This document shows, one piece after another, positions 45,333 to 57,160 of a stretch of 64,000 nucleotides of DNA. The notes under the pieces were generated by a model. That model was not told the origin of the DNA. It did no database searches and was given only the letters and a program-made list of their open reading frames with translations. The DNA comes from Aquatica leii (taxonomy: Eukaryota > Arthropoda > Insecta > Coleoptera > Lampyridae). Each line of letters opens with the position of its first letter. The first letter of the stretch is position 1. The translations under genes and the position numbers were made by a program. Where the stretch lies: the NCBI GenBank assembly GCA_035610365.1, contig CM069437.1, forward strand, positions 55,142,093-55,206,092. Direction: 5' to 3'.

Positions 45333-47027
45333 GATTCAAAACTTCCATTTGTCACACAATCATTACTTTGTTAAATTCTGTTGAGACTAACTGAATTATA
45401 AGTAACACATGTCAAATTTTACAAACATGATAATTTCAGAATTCTGGCAATCCAAAGAGTAGTTAATACTGCAAATTTAAGCAACGCTCTTCGTATACGG
45501 ACCACTATATATACACACCAATAAAACGTTTTCACAACCCTTAAATAAACCCTATAAACCATATTTGTTAAGCATCTTTGTTTCCAGGTCGGTAGTTCTA
45601 TCAGAAACGCCCAAATCTTATAGTTGGCCTTAGTTTCTTCCAGGTTCTGCTAAATAATTATAGAACATTTTGTTTTATTGTATATTTGTCAAAAATATTC
45701 CTCTTACTATATTTTACCAAGAACCTACAAAATACTTCATTTCACTAATACACAATTTCTGAGTAAATTTTAAAAGTTTCGGACCAATTATGTTTTACCG
45801 TTGACCTTTCTTCAGTCAACGGTTATACTTTGACGGTTTTAATTTTTATTATTCTCATGTTTTTCAGTGTTTAAATGCTGAAACACTTGAAAAGTTTTGG
45901 TTGCATTCATAAGCACAACATTTTGCAAAATAATTATGGTAGTTTTTAGAAAATTGGTTTAAAGTCTTTTTTGAGATTTTGAAAAATGTTAACGGAGATG
46001 ACAACTGCTAACCAATTGTGTAATTACAATTTTGTTGATAAAATTAGAAGATTAAAAAGTTCTAAACAAACTGTTTAGTATAATTTGTTATCGCATTACA
46101 AGTGTTAATGAACTTAGAACTGCATATCTCTTCCAAGTACTTTGCTGACGCGCAGAAAATAAAATATGACAATAGTTTCAGTAACAATAAATTTTTTTGT
46201 CATCACTTTTAAAATCTGTTAGATCGAAAACAATTATCTTTTGATTAGAAATTTCGGATTAATAGAAGAAATTGGTAATATGTGTAAAAACTGAAAAAAT
46301 AGTACAAATTCATTCATAAAAAAAATTAGTAGGTACCGCAACACATCATATATCATGCAAAAAGATCTTTAACGCCAATTTTCGGTTATTTTTTTTTGTT
46401 TAAACAAAGCGGTGCAAATATGTGTGCGAGTGGCAGACGCGACAACGTTTCTTTGGCTAGGACAAGATTATCTTTGAGGACAAGGTTGGTTGCAGTCAGC
46501 AAATAACTGCGATGATTTTGGCGCCATTGTGCAAATTTAAAATAACGTTCCAAATTTGTATTACGTTTATATATGTGATACAAATACGGGTTAAATTAGG
46601 TATTATTATCCAGTATTGAAAAATAATTTTAAAAAGTATTTTCATAAATTTATTTTTATATTTTATACAAGTATTTTTTTTTTTCATTGAGGTACATAAC
46701 ATAATTATTTCACGATCAAGATGCGTGATGTGGATAAAAAAATGATTTGGTTACAAAAATTAACTTTTGTAAAAAAAGCTAAAAACGAAACAATATTAAC
46801 ACCAAAATAAAAAAATTTCTACGTACTCTTATTTTTTTTCGTACTGTATACAGCAGCTCGTAATAATAATTGAAATAACAAAAAAGAGATGCTTCATAAG
46901 TTTTGCACACAAGCGCTGCTAAAGGTTGGATCTAATTACAAATGACATAAATACATAAAAGTTTCCTATAAGATATGAGCAAATTTTTATTGTTTAATTG
47001 AACAATTGTCTTCTTTTATAAGTCTTA
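45333..47027. other. 1.7 kb without recognised gene
   Basis: AT-rich; a short palindrome (ACCGTTGAC...GTCAACGGT) occurs near 45800-45825. No coding motifs seen. Confidence 0.35.
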
Positions 47028-47183
47028 AGGCGGGTTGCACAAAGCAAATCAAAAATGTAACAACTGATTATTTCTCAAAACAATTGCTACATAGCCAATG
47101 AAACCACGTTTATTCGTGATGTAACAATTGATTTCAGAAATAATCACTTGCTACATTTTTGATTTGCTTTGTGCAACCCGCCT
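47028..47183. mobile_element. Complete 156-bp MITE, TTA target duplication (Tourist/PIF-Harbinger-like)
   Basis: Begins AGGCGGGTTGCACAAAGCAA and ends with its exact inverse. The first 32 bases of both ends are identical, and similarity continues to about 47 bases. Flanked by TTA at 47025-47027 and 47184-47186. The 3-bp TTA duplication and size fit Tourist-type MITEs. The identical ends suggest a recent insertion. Confidence 0.85.
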
Positions 47184-47696
47184 TTAGTATTTTAAAGAAT
47201 AAAGATGTGCCGACAAGTTGCTAACGGTACCTGCCCTTTTTCGAGAATAGTAGACGTATTTTTAGAGCATGCCGCTGTTGTATAAACTCAACGCTCTAAA
47301 TTATTTTAGTTTTATTCTGAAAAATTATTAATCTTAACAATACCTAATCACATTTAAAAATATCAACATGTTCACTTATGCCTGCACAGGTTTGGTACAC
47401 TAATATCTTGCACTTGTCGCATCTGAACCACTCACCTCTTTTTCTGATTGTTGCGTAGGTAAAACAGCAAAAAAACATATGACATCATTTGATAAACTGT
47501 TCTTATCGGTTGTAACAACTTTTACTTTCCTTTTCTGTTCCTTAAAACTTTTTTGCATCAATTAATTTTTAAGATTGTTCTTATTGTTTCTCAAATTATT
47601 ATTTAACTTAATGTTATAGAGTGTGCAATGTGTTGCTTTCCCATATTTTCGTGTCCTAGTAGTTGGTAGTTCTATTTCTAGTACTTAGGGATTCAC

Positions 47697-47820
47697 AGAC
47701 TTGGCTTGGTTTTTAAAAACTTGGCTTGAAATCAATTCAAGCTTTTGAAACCTGAAGTCAAGTTCAAGATTAGTCAAGCCAAGCTTTTACCGGTCAAGCT
47801 TTCAAGCTCTTCAAAGAATT
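47697..47820. repeat. CTTGA/TCAAG-rich low-complexity patch
   Basis: Dense alternating words TTGGCTTG, TTCAAGCTTTT, GTCAAGTTCAAG, AAGCCAAGC, TCAAGCTTTCAAGC in both orientations over about 120 bp. Confidence 0.5.
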
Positions 47821-49147
47821 TTATATTAATGTAAAATGTATACCTCAAAATAAAGTTTATCGAAGGCAATTTACGGAAGTCACTTCAGCAAACAGCGTCA
47901 ATTGAAGAAATCAAAACAGAAATTAATCAAGTTGTAGAACTGAGTTCTAAGAAAGCTGAATTTAGAATTTATACAAATAAACGTAATCGAATACACAAAG
48001 TACATTTTGTTTAAGTTAGGTCAGTGTCGATACGAAGAAATAAAAATTAGTATCTGTTGTAATTATTTTAGTCACAATTTACTTTGTAGATAAAGAAAAA
48101 AAGACAATAATGAATGCAATACGCAAAGACGTTATAAAATACCGATCTTACACCATTTACCACAATAGTTACAATCAAAAGTCAATTTTCACGTGTAAAC
48201 AAACAAAATTGGCTTGAAAACCAACTGCAAATACAGTGCACGCCGCCTATTAAAACCACGGATAATGTTATCAGTTGTGTAATAAACATAGAAAAACAAC
48301 AGAACAGAAAAAATACCGTTTATAGTAATCATAATTTTGGTTTATGTTATCAATTTACACATGGATTTGCTTCTGTACATAAATAAAAATTTATTTTACA
48401 TGAATCTTATAGCTAAATTTTATTGAAAGCACGTGGGTTCTTAGAATAATAATTTCACTTAACTACGTTTTATGTGATAATGTTTTTTATTTATTTTTAT
48501 TCTTAGTGTCAGCAAATTACTGAGAAGTAATGTGTAGTTTTTAGAACAGTGAATTAAACGTTATAACGTTGTTTTTGATTTCTTTTTATCAATAAAGCTA
48601 TTTAATACTACAAGTCCGTAATTTTCGATTTATTTGACTCAAAATTTTGGTTTTTTTTAAACGTTTTATGAAATTTTTTTTCTTGTATTAATGCCACAAT
48701 TTCACCTTCTAAGTTCACAACCTTTTAATCAGATACGCGCTATATGTATTTACTGCTTTTCAACCAATAAAAATTTATTTGTTCTTTTTTTCTGAATTTT
48801 GAAATATTATCATTCGGTTATTGTTATCAAAAACTCTCAAAAATGAATCACTTTAGACCAAACCTTAGGAAAAAAATTTATTCAACACCACAATCTTTTC
48901 CTTAAGTTTGTAGTCGTTTGTCAGAAACTCGCTGTATACTAGGTTACCTCATGACTCTGGATTAATTAGAAGAATTATCTAATTGTTGCTCTAACTGCAA
49001 TGGAAATGTAAGTTCTCGACTAAAACATTTTGTGCTTCTAACTGCTTTTATTGTATTCGTCTTCAACTATACGCTTAAAAGTGTTATATCTACAAGTAAA
49101 ATTTTGCCATTTTTTGTTATAAAATCTTAAGCTTTCGCGGTTGTTAT
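47821..49147. other. 1.3 kb without recognised gene
   Basis: AT-rich flank of the PLE-C pair; nothing supported. Confidence 0.35.
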
Positions 49148-49293
49148 TTTTATGATTCTAAGCGACTTTCGGCTTAGACCGCGTGGTAGTTAAACACCCA
49201 GACTTAGGCTTGCTCCTAGTCTCTCCTTGAGAGCCAAAACAAGAAGAAAAATTTGTGCTTTGCCGTATTGTCGTTCGTAAATCCAAACAAACG

Positions 49294-49327
49294 GACGTTT
49301 TCAAGACATTGCAGCTTGCATCTTCAG
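49294..49327 (-). ncRNA. Hammerhead-ribozyme-like core near PLE-C 3' end (minus copy)
   Basis: On the minus strand: CTGAAGA, one base, a hairpin with arms GCAAG and CTTG, then GAAAAC in place of CGAAAC, then GTC. It has the same layout as the PLE-B motif although the stem sequences differ completely. Confidence 0.45.
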
Positions 49328-50516
49328 AGTGGTAAATGTCACTGAAAGAAAAAGTGTAAGTGACGATATTTATGTCAATAGGGATTAGCGTAATTAACGA
49401 ACCCTCTCTTTCCGTTACCCCTTGACTGACTTCGTTATTAGTAGGAGTAAGGTTGATCTTTGTCTTAGAGGATATAATACTGGTAGCCAAGATTTGCTGA
49501 GTCTTAAACCGTTTTCTCGGTTCATATCACATAAATGTTTTTCTATTTCCACAGCTTCGCGGATTGGTCTGGGAACGTAAAAAGGAGTTCTAGCCAACAT
49601 TTTAGTTTGGTCAAAGTTTAGCGTGTGTTCTTGGTTTCATACGTCTTCTGACACTGCTGATTTAGTAACTCTGCAGTGTTTGCAGTCAGACATATGTTCT
49701 TTTACTCTAACTTCAAGAGAGCGTCCCGTCTGTCCTATATAACTTAATCCACAGGAACAACGAATTTTGTAAACTCCGGTATGTTTTAGAGCCTCTTGCT
49801 TGTCTTTAGCAAATGTAAACTAAGTGTTCAGGGTACCCTTAGTCGTAAAGACAGCTTTAATATTATGTTTCTTTACTATCCTGCTTATTTTATCTGTCGA
49901 GCCCATACAGTATCGTAAATAAGCGGTGCTAGTAGGTGATAAGTCTTCTTTGACTTTTGAATGTATTGTTTTTTCCATGCGTTTTGGATCTTCTTGAAGC
50001 CGTATCCATTTTTGTAGGGACTCCAACAATGTTTCTTTTTTCTTTTGTAGATTTTCATTATCTGACACACTTATAACTCTTTTAGCTAAAGTATACAGAA
50101 CAGTATTCTTCTGTACCGGATGGTGGTGAGATTTGGCGTTTAAGTATCGATTAGTGCGCGTTTTCTTTCTATAAATGAAATGCCCCAATCTTCTGTAATT
50201 TTTCCTTATCACGGTACATCAAGAAAGGCTAGACTGCTGCTTTGTTTTAACTCCATAGTAAATTAAATGCTATTATCTGCAGAGTTTAGATGTTGAAAAA
50301 ACTGATGTAGTTTATCTTTGCCATGAGGCCATACAACAAACGTATTATCAACAAATCCGAACTAAGTTTTCGGTTTTAACTCAACATTTTTCATAATTTC
50401 AGTTTCAAAATATTCTATGTAAATATTGGCTATAACTGGAGAGAGCGGTGAACCCATGGCCGTTCTTTCTACTTGTTTAAATAAGTTATCGTTATAACTG
50501 AAATAAGTTTTTTTAA

Positions 50517-52906
50517 CCCTTTATTGCACATAATTTTTGTTTTGTCTCATTTTTTTTATATACTATGTCTTTTTGTATGCTTAACCATAAAAAACACTAA
50601 AAAAATTTTTGTCTAAAATTTTCCAAAAAAAATTAATTTTTTTTTGGTTCCCATATGGGAACATTGTGCACACAAGACAAGGACATTAAAAAAAGTTGTA
50701 CTTCAAAAAATTATATTTGTTGTACTTATACATGGTGATATGTAAAAAAACAGTTTTTTTCTTCATACAAGCATAAATATACTTTGCATTTCGAACAATA
50801 CAGTCTACTTTTTCCTGTGCAATTTTCCAATCTGCAACGATTACGTTTGTTCGAATGCATCGCCCAATGACCAATCCCATCTAATCTTGTTTCTAATGCA
50901 GGCTGTGGTCCCCTAGGTTTCTTTTTCATAGTCTCTGAAAGTGGGTCCTTGCTAGGTCTTCCGCGTTTTGCCCTATTTTGTATGGAATTGTGGTCTCCCA
51001 AATTAGTCAATACTTTTGCTAATTCAGTTCTGAACTTCAAAAGGGAGATGTCCTCCTCGTTCTGAGGTTGGTCTTGACTGTGGTGTTCAACAATTTTTCT
51101 ATACAGCAACCGTGCGTTGCATGTAATAACATCTAACATGTGAAAGAACAATCGATGGTACCATTTCTTAGACCGGATGTGAATTCGGTAAAATCCAAGT
51201 AGCGAATCGAGAAGATCAACGCTTCCCATATGCTTATTGTATACCTGCACAATATTTGGGCAGTCAATCTCTTTCCTGGTGTTATCAGTCTTGAAAAACC
51301 GCTGAATCTTATGTAGTCGCTGGCTGCCAGCGAATGTGGAAAGCAATGTCCCCACTTTATTGTCATACCACTGTACACACTTCAAATGCTCTTCTTTTCC
51401 GTTTCCATTCCTTTTCTGTGGGAAAACTGCACCCCATTAGTCGATTTATCCTCACCGTGCCAACACAATCAATTCCGTTCTGCGGCAAATAACGGAACAG
51501 AGGAATGCCTGTGAAATAATTGTCACAATATAGTTTGTGGTGCAAACTTTTTGGCACGTTTTGACTCATGCGGTAAACCACATTACTTACAGAACCGAAA
51601 TCATCTTCTCTATCTGCTGCAACTAACTTCCTACTGAACAATTTAAAGTCATAAGAAAAGCCACTAATTCCAGAAAGTACCCATATTTTGTAACCCCACT
51701 TGTGAAGCTTTTTCGGATTATATGTTTTTATAGAAATCCTACCTTTAAACGGCACTATTTGCTCATCACAAGCTAAATGTTCCTCCATTGGGATTTTGAG
51801 ACACAGAGACCGTACATGATCAATGACAGGTTGAATTTTTTCTGTCTTGTTCTGCATTTGTGGGTTGTCATTAAAATGAAGGTCTTTTTAGTTTCCGAAA
51901 ACGGTTAACAGTCATAGCATCTGCAACCTGAGCAATTCGGGTATCTGCTGACCAGTAGTTCCTAGTGGTAGACAATTTGATAATCGACATCCACAATAAG
52001 ACTCCTACAAATTTTTGTATTTCGTTGGCTGATGTGACCAAAGAACGATTCGGGGTTTTTTGCACAGAATACAGCATGCTCATATCTACTATCATCTGTA
52101 GAAATTCTTCAGGGACAAAATATTTGAAAACAGCATATGGGGTGGTAAGGTTCAAAACTTCATCTGGAAAAGTATCGTTACCACTAAATTTTATGCTTTC
52201 GTCGTTTTTTGTGGTAGTCTGTTCTTCTTTCCAATGTATTTTCTGACGTTTCGATTGAGGCTGAGATTTAGAAGTAGATGGAGCAGCAAAATTGCTCAAC
52301 GGGAGTTCGTCTTCTGAACTAAAATGTTCTAGATCCTGTTGGTGATTTTCAACAAAATCGTCCTGAAAGTTGGGAATTTCATCTTCATCTAATAAAAGAG
52401 AATCCTCGCTGTCGCTAGGAATATGTCTGATTTCATAAACATCGCTTTTGTTTCCATAAAATGATTTAGAAGAAATGGGTGAAAAGTTTTCGTCCATCGT
52501 AAGTTTGTAGTGCCCATGCACGGTGTTCCCGAACGGTACCAGTTACCTGAGTTCACATGTATAGGTAAATATATACAAAATACCAAAAACAAAATCATAC
52601 ATACCTTCAGCAGGCTTTAATGCACCTCACAGTATTTTTTTTTGGCAAAAAAGCACTCTTTGAAACCACAGTAAAAAATTCTCAAAATCATGAAATATCA
52701 TAACAACAAGATTGCTTGCGCGCTTGCATAGACTATTTATATTTTATAACTGCAATGTGCTGCCACCTTGTATGTTACATTCTAACTTAAAGAGGAATGT
52801 TCCCGAACGGGAACCATGCGTAAATAAAGGTGGTGTTTTTAAAGTTAAGAAAGTTAAACTTTAAAACGCATGGTGTTCCCGAGTGGGCACAAGGTGCAAT
52901 AAAGGG
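50517..52906 (-). mobile_element. piggyBac element, 2.39 kb, complete ends
   Basis: Ends CCCTTTATTGCAC and GTGCAATAAAGGG are 13-bp inverted repeats flanked by TTAA at 50513-50516 and 52907-52910, the piggyBac target site. The interior encodes one transposase on the minus strand. The insertion lies in the PLE-C RT: the intact counterpart site in the plus copy reads GTCTTAAATACAC at about 54810. Length and ends are those of a full-length element; only frameshifts in the gene disable it. Confidence 0.92.
50726..52521 (-). pseudogene. piggyBac transposase, nearly intact, two frameshifts
   Basis: Three open segments on the minus strand, 52521-51871, 51857-51363 and 51385-50726, together close to the usual ~600 residues. 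Segment 1 has the acidic N-terminus (EDSLLLDEDEIPNFQDDF), then the start of the conserved domain (FKYFVPEEFLQMIVD, YWSADTRI). Segment 2 carries the first catalytic Asp (HLACDEQIVPFKGRISIK) and the second (HHKLYCDNYFTGIPL). Segment 3 has the third (VYNKHMGSVDLLDSLLGFYR) and ends in a Cys-rich domain (RCRLENCTGKSRLYCSKCKV), typical of the family's DNA-binding end. Breaks lie near 51860 and 51370. The element cuts and pastes at TTAA in active relatives; this copy is recently inactivated. Confidence 0.88.
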
Positions 52907-54020
52907 TTAAGACAGAGTTCGATGAGCAAAACTTCTTCTTCAGTAATTCTCTCTTTCAGCAAAAACAACACTTTGTCTTCTTTTCTTATACGCAAGTTTT
53001 TAATTTTCTCTACAAAGTCTGTAGAATCTTTAATGTGAGTTTCTGTATTTCCTGTCAACGGCAAGTGTTTTCCAGCTAGATATCTTGGGAAGACCGTAGA
53101 TTCGTAGCATAACTGGATTTTTGACAGTCAAAGTTTGTTTTCGATTAATATCTATAATAATGGAGTTTTTGATGGTGGAGTTTACCTTAGTGCATAAGGA
53201 GTTTAAAGAGTTTCTCTGTAGACGTATATAGCAATCTTCCAAGAGTAAGTTCGTCATTTTGTCGTTGTAATCTTGTTTGTTCATAACGACTGTAGCGTTT
53301 CCTTTATCTGTTCTCAATACTAAAATGTCGTTATGCTCACGTAACCGCTTAGCTGCTTCTCTCTCATGTCTATTAATATTAGAGCGTGGCGGTTTTTCTT
53401 TTCTTACAATTTTGCAAACATCTTGTCCAATAGTTTCAAAGATCTTATGCAGAGTGTGTATTGCAGCTTCTACTCCACATACTATACCTTTTATCGGAGT
53501 TGTCTTAGGCGTAACGGCGTAGTTAAAACCCTTCTTTAACCAGGATGTAGTCTGTGCATCCAAAATCGTCTGTTTGGTTGACAATTACTTTATGGTCGTC
53601 TAACGTTTTCTTAGCGTTTGAAGGATGTAATCGCTCGAGTTTCTTAGTTTGATTCGTTTTTGATTGTTCGTAAAACTTGTTTGCTTGTATCGTAGTGATA
53701 ACATCTATGTTTACCTATATCGAGTGTTCTAATTTGTTGGACAAGGTTAAATGTAGCTGTTTGCTGACAGAATCTAGTATTTTGCGTTTATTGTGAATTT
53801 CCGAACGTAACAGTTCGAAGCCAGCTTTGCGAAAAATTCGCTCAGTATGAGAATTTAGAAAATGATTTTTAATTCTCATACACGTTGGCAATACGTTGTG
53901 GTTTCGGCAATGTTTTAGAAATGCTAGGTCTGTAAGTAGCTTTTCTTTCTTTTGGCTTCTCGCCGTAGAGGTTTACAATATAAAATCTTAAATTTTTGCA
54001 GTTGTTATGTCCTTCACAGC

Positions 54021-56205
54021 CTAAGAAAACATTAGACGACCATAAAGTAATTGTCAACAGACACGGTTTTGGATGCACAGATCACATCCTTGTTAATGAA
54101 GGGTTTTAACTACGCCGTTAGGTCTAAGACAACTCTGATAGAAGATATAGTATGTGGAGTAGAAGCTGCAATACACACTCTCCCTAAGGAGATATTTGAA
54201 ACTATTGGACAACGCACTAATATTAATAGGCATGAGAGAGAAGCAGCTAAGCGGTTACGTGAGCATAAGGACATTTTAGTATTGAGAGCAGATAAAGGAA
54301 ACGCTACAGTCGTTATGAACAAAAAAAATTACAACGACAAAATGACGAACTTACTCTCGGAAGATTGCTACAGACGTCTACAGAGAAACCCTTTAAACTC
54401 CTTATGCACTAAGGAAAACTTCCCCATCAAAAACTCCATTACTATAGATATTAACAGGAAACAAAGTTTGATTGTCGAAAATCCAGTTATGCCACAAATC
54501 TACGGTCTTCCCAAGATACACAAACAAGGAGTCCCCTTTCGACCAATCACCAACCATCAATGCATCAACCCAATCGTTACCACGTTATCTCGCTGCAAAA
54601 CTCTTGCCGTTGACAGGCAATACAGAAACTCACATTAAAGATTCTACAGACTTGGTAGAAAAAATTGAAAAATTGCGTATAACAAAAGCAGATATGCTAG
54701 TCAGCTTTGACGTGGTATCTCTTTTTACTAAAGTTCCGGTCGACGAAGTGTTGTTTTCGTTCAAAGAGAGAATTACTAAAGAAGAAGTTCTGCTCATCGA
54801 AGTCTGTCTTAAATACACTTATTTCAATTGTAATGATAACTTGTTTAAACAAGTAGAAGATGCGACCATGGGTTCACCGCTTTCTTCAGTTATAGCCAAT
54901 ATTTACATGGAATATTTTGAAACTGAAATTATTAAAAATAATAAGTTAAAATCAAAAACTTGGTTCAGATATGTTGATGATACATTTGTTGTATGACCTC
55001 ATGGCGAAGATAAACTAAATCTGTTCTTTCAATATCTAAACTCTGCACATAATAGCATTAAACTTATTATGGAGTTAGAACATAGCAGCAGTCTAGCCTT
55101 TCTTGATGTACTGGTGATAAGGAAAAGTTACAGAAAATTGGGGCATTCCGTTTATAGGAAGAAAACGTACACTAATCGATACTTAAACGCCAAATCTCGC
55201 CACCATCCAGTACAGAAAAATGCTGCTCTGCATACTTTAGCTAAAAGAGCTATATGTGTGTCAGATAATGAAAATCTACACAAAAGGAAAAGGAAACACT
55301 GTTGGAGTATCTACAACAACATCGATACAGGTTTAAAAAGATCCAAAACGAATGAAAAAGATCAATATATCTAAAAGTCAAAGAAGACTAATCACCTCTT
55401 ACTAGCACCGCTAATTTACCATACTGTATGGGTTCGACAGCCAAAATAAGCAGAATGCTGAAGAAACATAATATTAAAACTGTCTTTACGACTAAGGGTA
55501 CCTTGAACACTTAGTTTACATCTGCTAAAGACAAACAAGAGGCTCTAAACGGAGTTTATAGAATTCTCTGTTCCTGTGGATCAAGTTATATAGAACAGAC
55601 AGGACGCTCTATTAAAGTTAGAGTAAAAGAACATATGGCTAACTGCAAACACGGCAGAGTTACTAAATCGGCAGTGGCAGAACACGTTTGGAACTAAGGA
55701 CACACGCTAAACTTTGACCAAACTAAAGTGTTGGTTAGAACTCCTTTCTACTTTCCTAGACTAATCCGCGAAGCTGTGGAAATAGAAAAACATTTATGTA
55801 ATATTAACCGAGAAGACGGTTAAAGACTCAGCAAATCTTGGCTACCAGTATTATATCCTCTAAGACAAAGATCAACCTTCTTGGAAAGGACACAAACACT
55901 TACTCCGAGTAATAACGAAGTCAGTCAAGCGGTAACGGAAAGATAGAATCCGTTAATTACAGTAATTACTATTGATATAAATATCGTCACTTACACTTTT
56001 TCCTTTAGTGACATTTACCACTGTGAAGATGCAAGCTGCAATGTCTTGCGAAACCTCAGCTTGTTTGGGTTCACGATCGACAATACGGCAAAGGCCAAGT
56101 TCTACTTCTTGTTTTGGCTCTCAAGGAGAGACTAGGACCAAGCCTAAGTCTGGGTGTTTAACTACGACGCGGTCTAAGCCGAAACTCGCTTATAATCATT
56201 TTTTG
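54021..56205 (+). pseudogene. PLE-C plus-strand copy (5'-truncated), head to head with the minus copy
   Basis: Starts abruptly at about 54021 (KKTLDDHKVIVN), where the minus copy continues further. 54051-54638: pre-RT to RT (LVLRADKGNATVVMNKKNYN, PVMPQIYGLPKIHKQGVPFR, the last absent from the minus copy). 54650-54996, after a frame change: RT motif A (VSFDVVSLFTKVP), motif B (ATMGSPLSSVIANIYME) and motif C (WFRYVDDTFVV), all catalytic Asp present, then a stop. 55069-55374: post-RT (LGHSVYRKKTYTNRYLNAKS). 55540-55830: GIY-YIG (GVYRILCSCGSSYIEQTGRS, where the norm is YIGQTGR). The 3' end at about 56205 matches the other copy. Clearly similar to the minus copy but with many differences. Confidence 0.8.
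56024..56057 (+). ncRNA. Hammerhead-ribozyme-like core near PLE-C 3' end (plus copy), mutated
   Basis: Same layout as at 49294-49327: GTGAAGA (first base changed from CTGAAGA), a hairpin with arms GCAAG and CTTGC, then GAAAC followed by CTC in place of GTC. The two copies complement each other, so the ancestral form had all boxes. This copy should be inactive. Confidence 0.4.
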
Positions 56206-57095
56206 TATTCTTAGATTCATTTTTGTTGGAAAAAGTCACATCTGTATTTTTGAGTTGAATTTTTGGTATAGTTCGTTTTTAGTTGTAAATTTGTGTAGTT
56301 GTCTGAATGATTGCAAAAAAAATTTGCTTTCGTTCCAATAAACGTGTTTAGTTTTTTAACTACAAAATTTTTAATCAATACCGCAACGCAAATAGTAACC
56401 TGTTTCAAATATAGACATCAATCAATGCTTATACTAATATGATTGTTAAAATTATTTGGTTATTTTGTTGTTATATTATTTTGAAGATTGGATTCATTTA
56501 AAAAACAACGTTCGATTTTTTGAGACAAAACGTGACATTGTTAGAATCAACTTACATAACAAATTTAAAATTTGTTTTTGATTACACTAAAATGTTACTA
56601 CTAGCATTTGTTTGCAAATCAGCTAAATGTATTTTATAATTATAAAGAGTAGTAAAATATTATTTGACACGTACACTTTTAATGTACTTTCTTGTTCTTT
56701 ACATACGTTTAATATAGAACAGTTGTCTTCAATAACAACTTATGCAATAAATACAGTACACGCCTACAAGAAATTTTATTTCTCACGGATTGCAAAAACA
56801 TCCTTAAAAGCGAAAATATTTTTTCCATCTGTTACATGTTTTGCATTTTTTAATATTGAAAGAAGTGTCCATGCGTATTTTTTTGTTTTGTTTTAAAAAC
56901 GAAACTATATTCTCAATATCAGCTTGCAATGTTTAATTAATACCCTGATGAATCGACAAACTTTTTATACTGTACTTAAGTCTACTTCATTTCCGCTTAA
57001 AGGTTCAATCACGCCCAGTAAGTTGAACTAACTAGAAAGTTCATATACCTCGCCACCACAGTGTAGAAAAAAAAACTTGCAAATTCATGAATTTT
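56206..57095. other. Stretch without recognised gene
   Basis: AT-rich upstream flank of the four-exon gene. An 89-codon frame at 56627-56896 has no motif and looks accidental. Confidence 0.4.
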
Positions 57096-57102
57096 TTTAT
57101 GA

Positions 57103-57142
57103 TATAAACTAACACTTAACAATTTGAATTCAGTCTTCAGTT
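57103..57142 (+). promoter_or_regulatory. Core promoter: TATA box and TCAGT initiators
   Basis: TATAAA at 57103-57108, followed by TCAGTC at 57130-57135 and TCAGTT at 57137-57142. The A of the first initiator is 29 bases from the TATA start, the classical spacing in insects. This gives a 5' leader of about 25-30 nucleotides before the ATG at 57161. Confidence 0.65.
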
Positions 57143-57160
57143 AATTATTAGTGAAGAAAA

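Larger units (their letters stand above)
49148..54020 (-). pseudogene. PLE-C minus-strand copy (nearly full length), interrupted by piggyBac
   Basis: Penelope-like element read from high to low coordinates. 54000-53640: N-terminal region (FLKHCRNHNVLPTCMRIKNH, IFRKAGFELLRSEIHNKRKI). 53584-53030: pre-RT and RT start (MNKQDYNDKMTNLL, LVLRTDKGNATVVM). The 52910/50513 TTAA site holds the piggyBac. 50512-50350: RT motif B (MGSPLSPV-type, near 50440-50460) and motif C region. 50212-49820: post-RT (NYRRLGHFIYRKKTRTNRYL). 49800-49420: GIY-YIG region with YIGQTGRSLEVRVKEH. The 3' end at about 49148 mirrors that of the plus-strand copy. Several stops. It lies head to head with the plus-strand copy. Confidence 0.8.

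Noticed and set aside
49158..49490. 110-codon minus-strand frame at the PLE-C end
   Set aside because: It covers the element's 3' terminal region including the ribozyme-like motif; residues are not conserved coding but a translated non-coding end.
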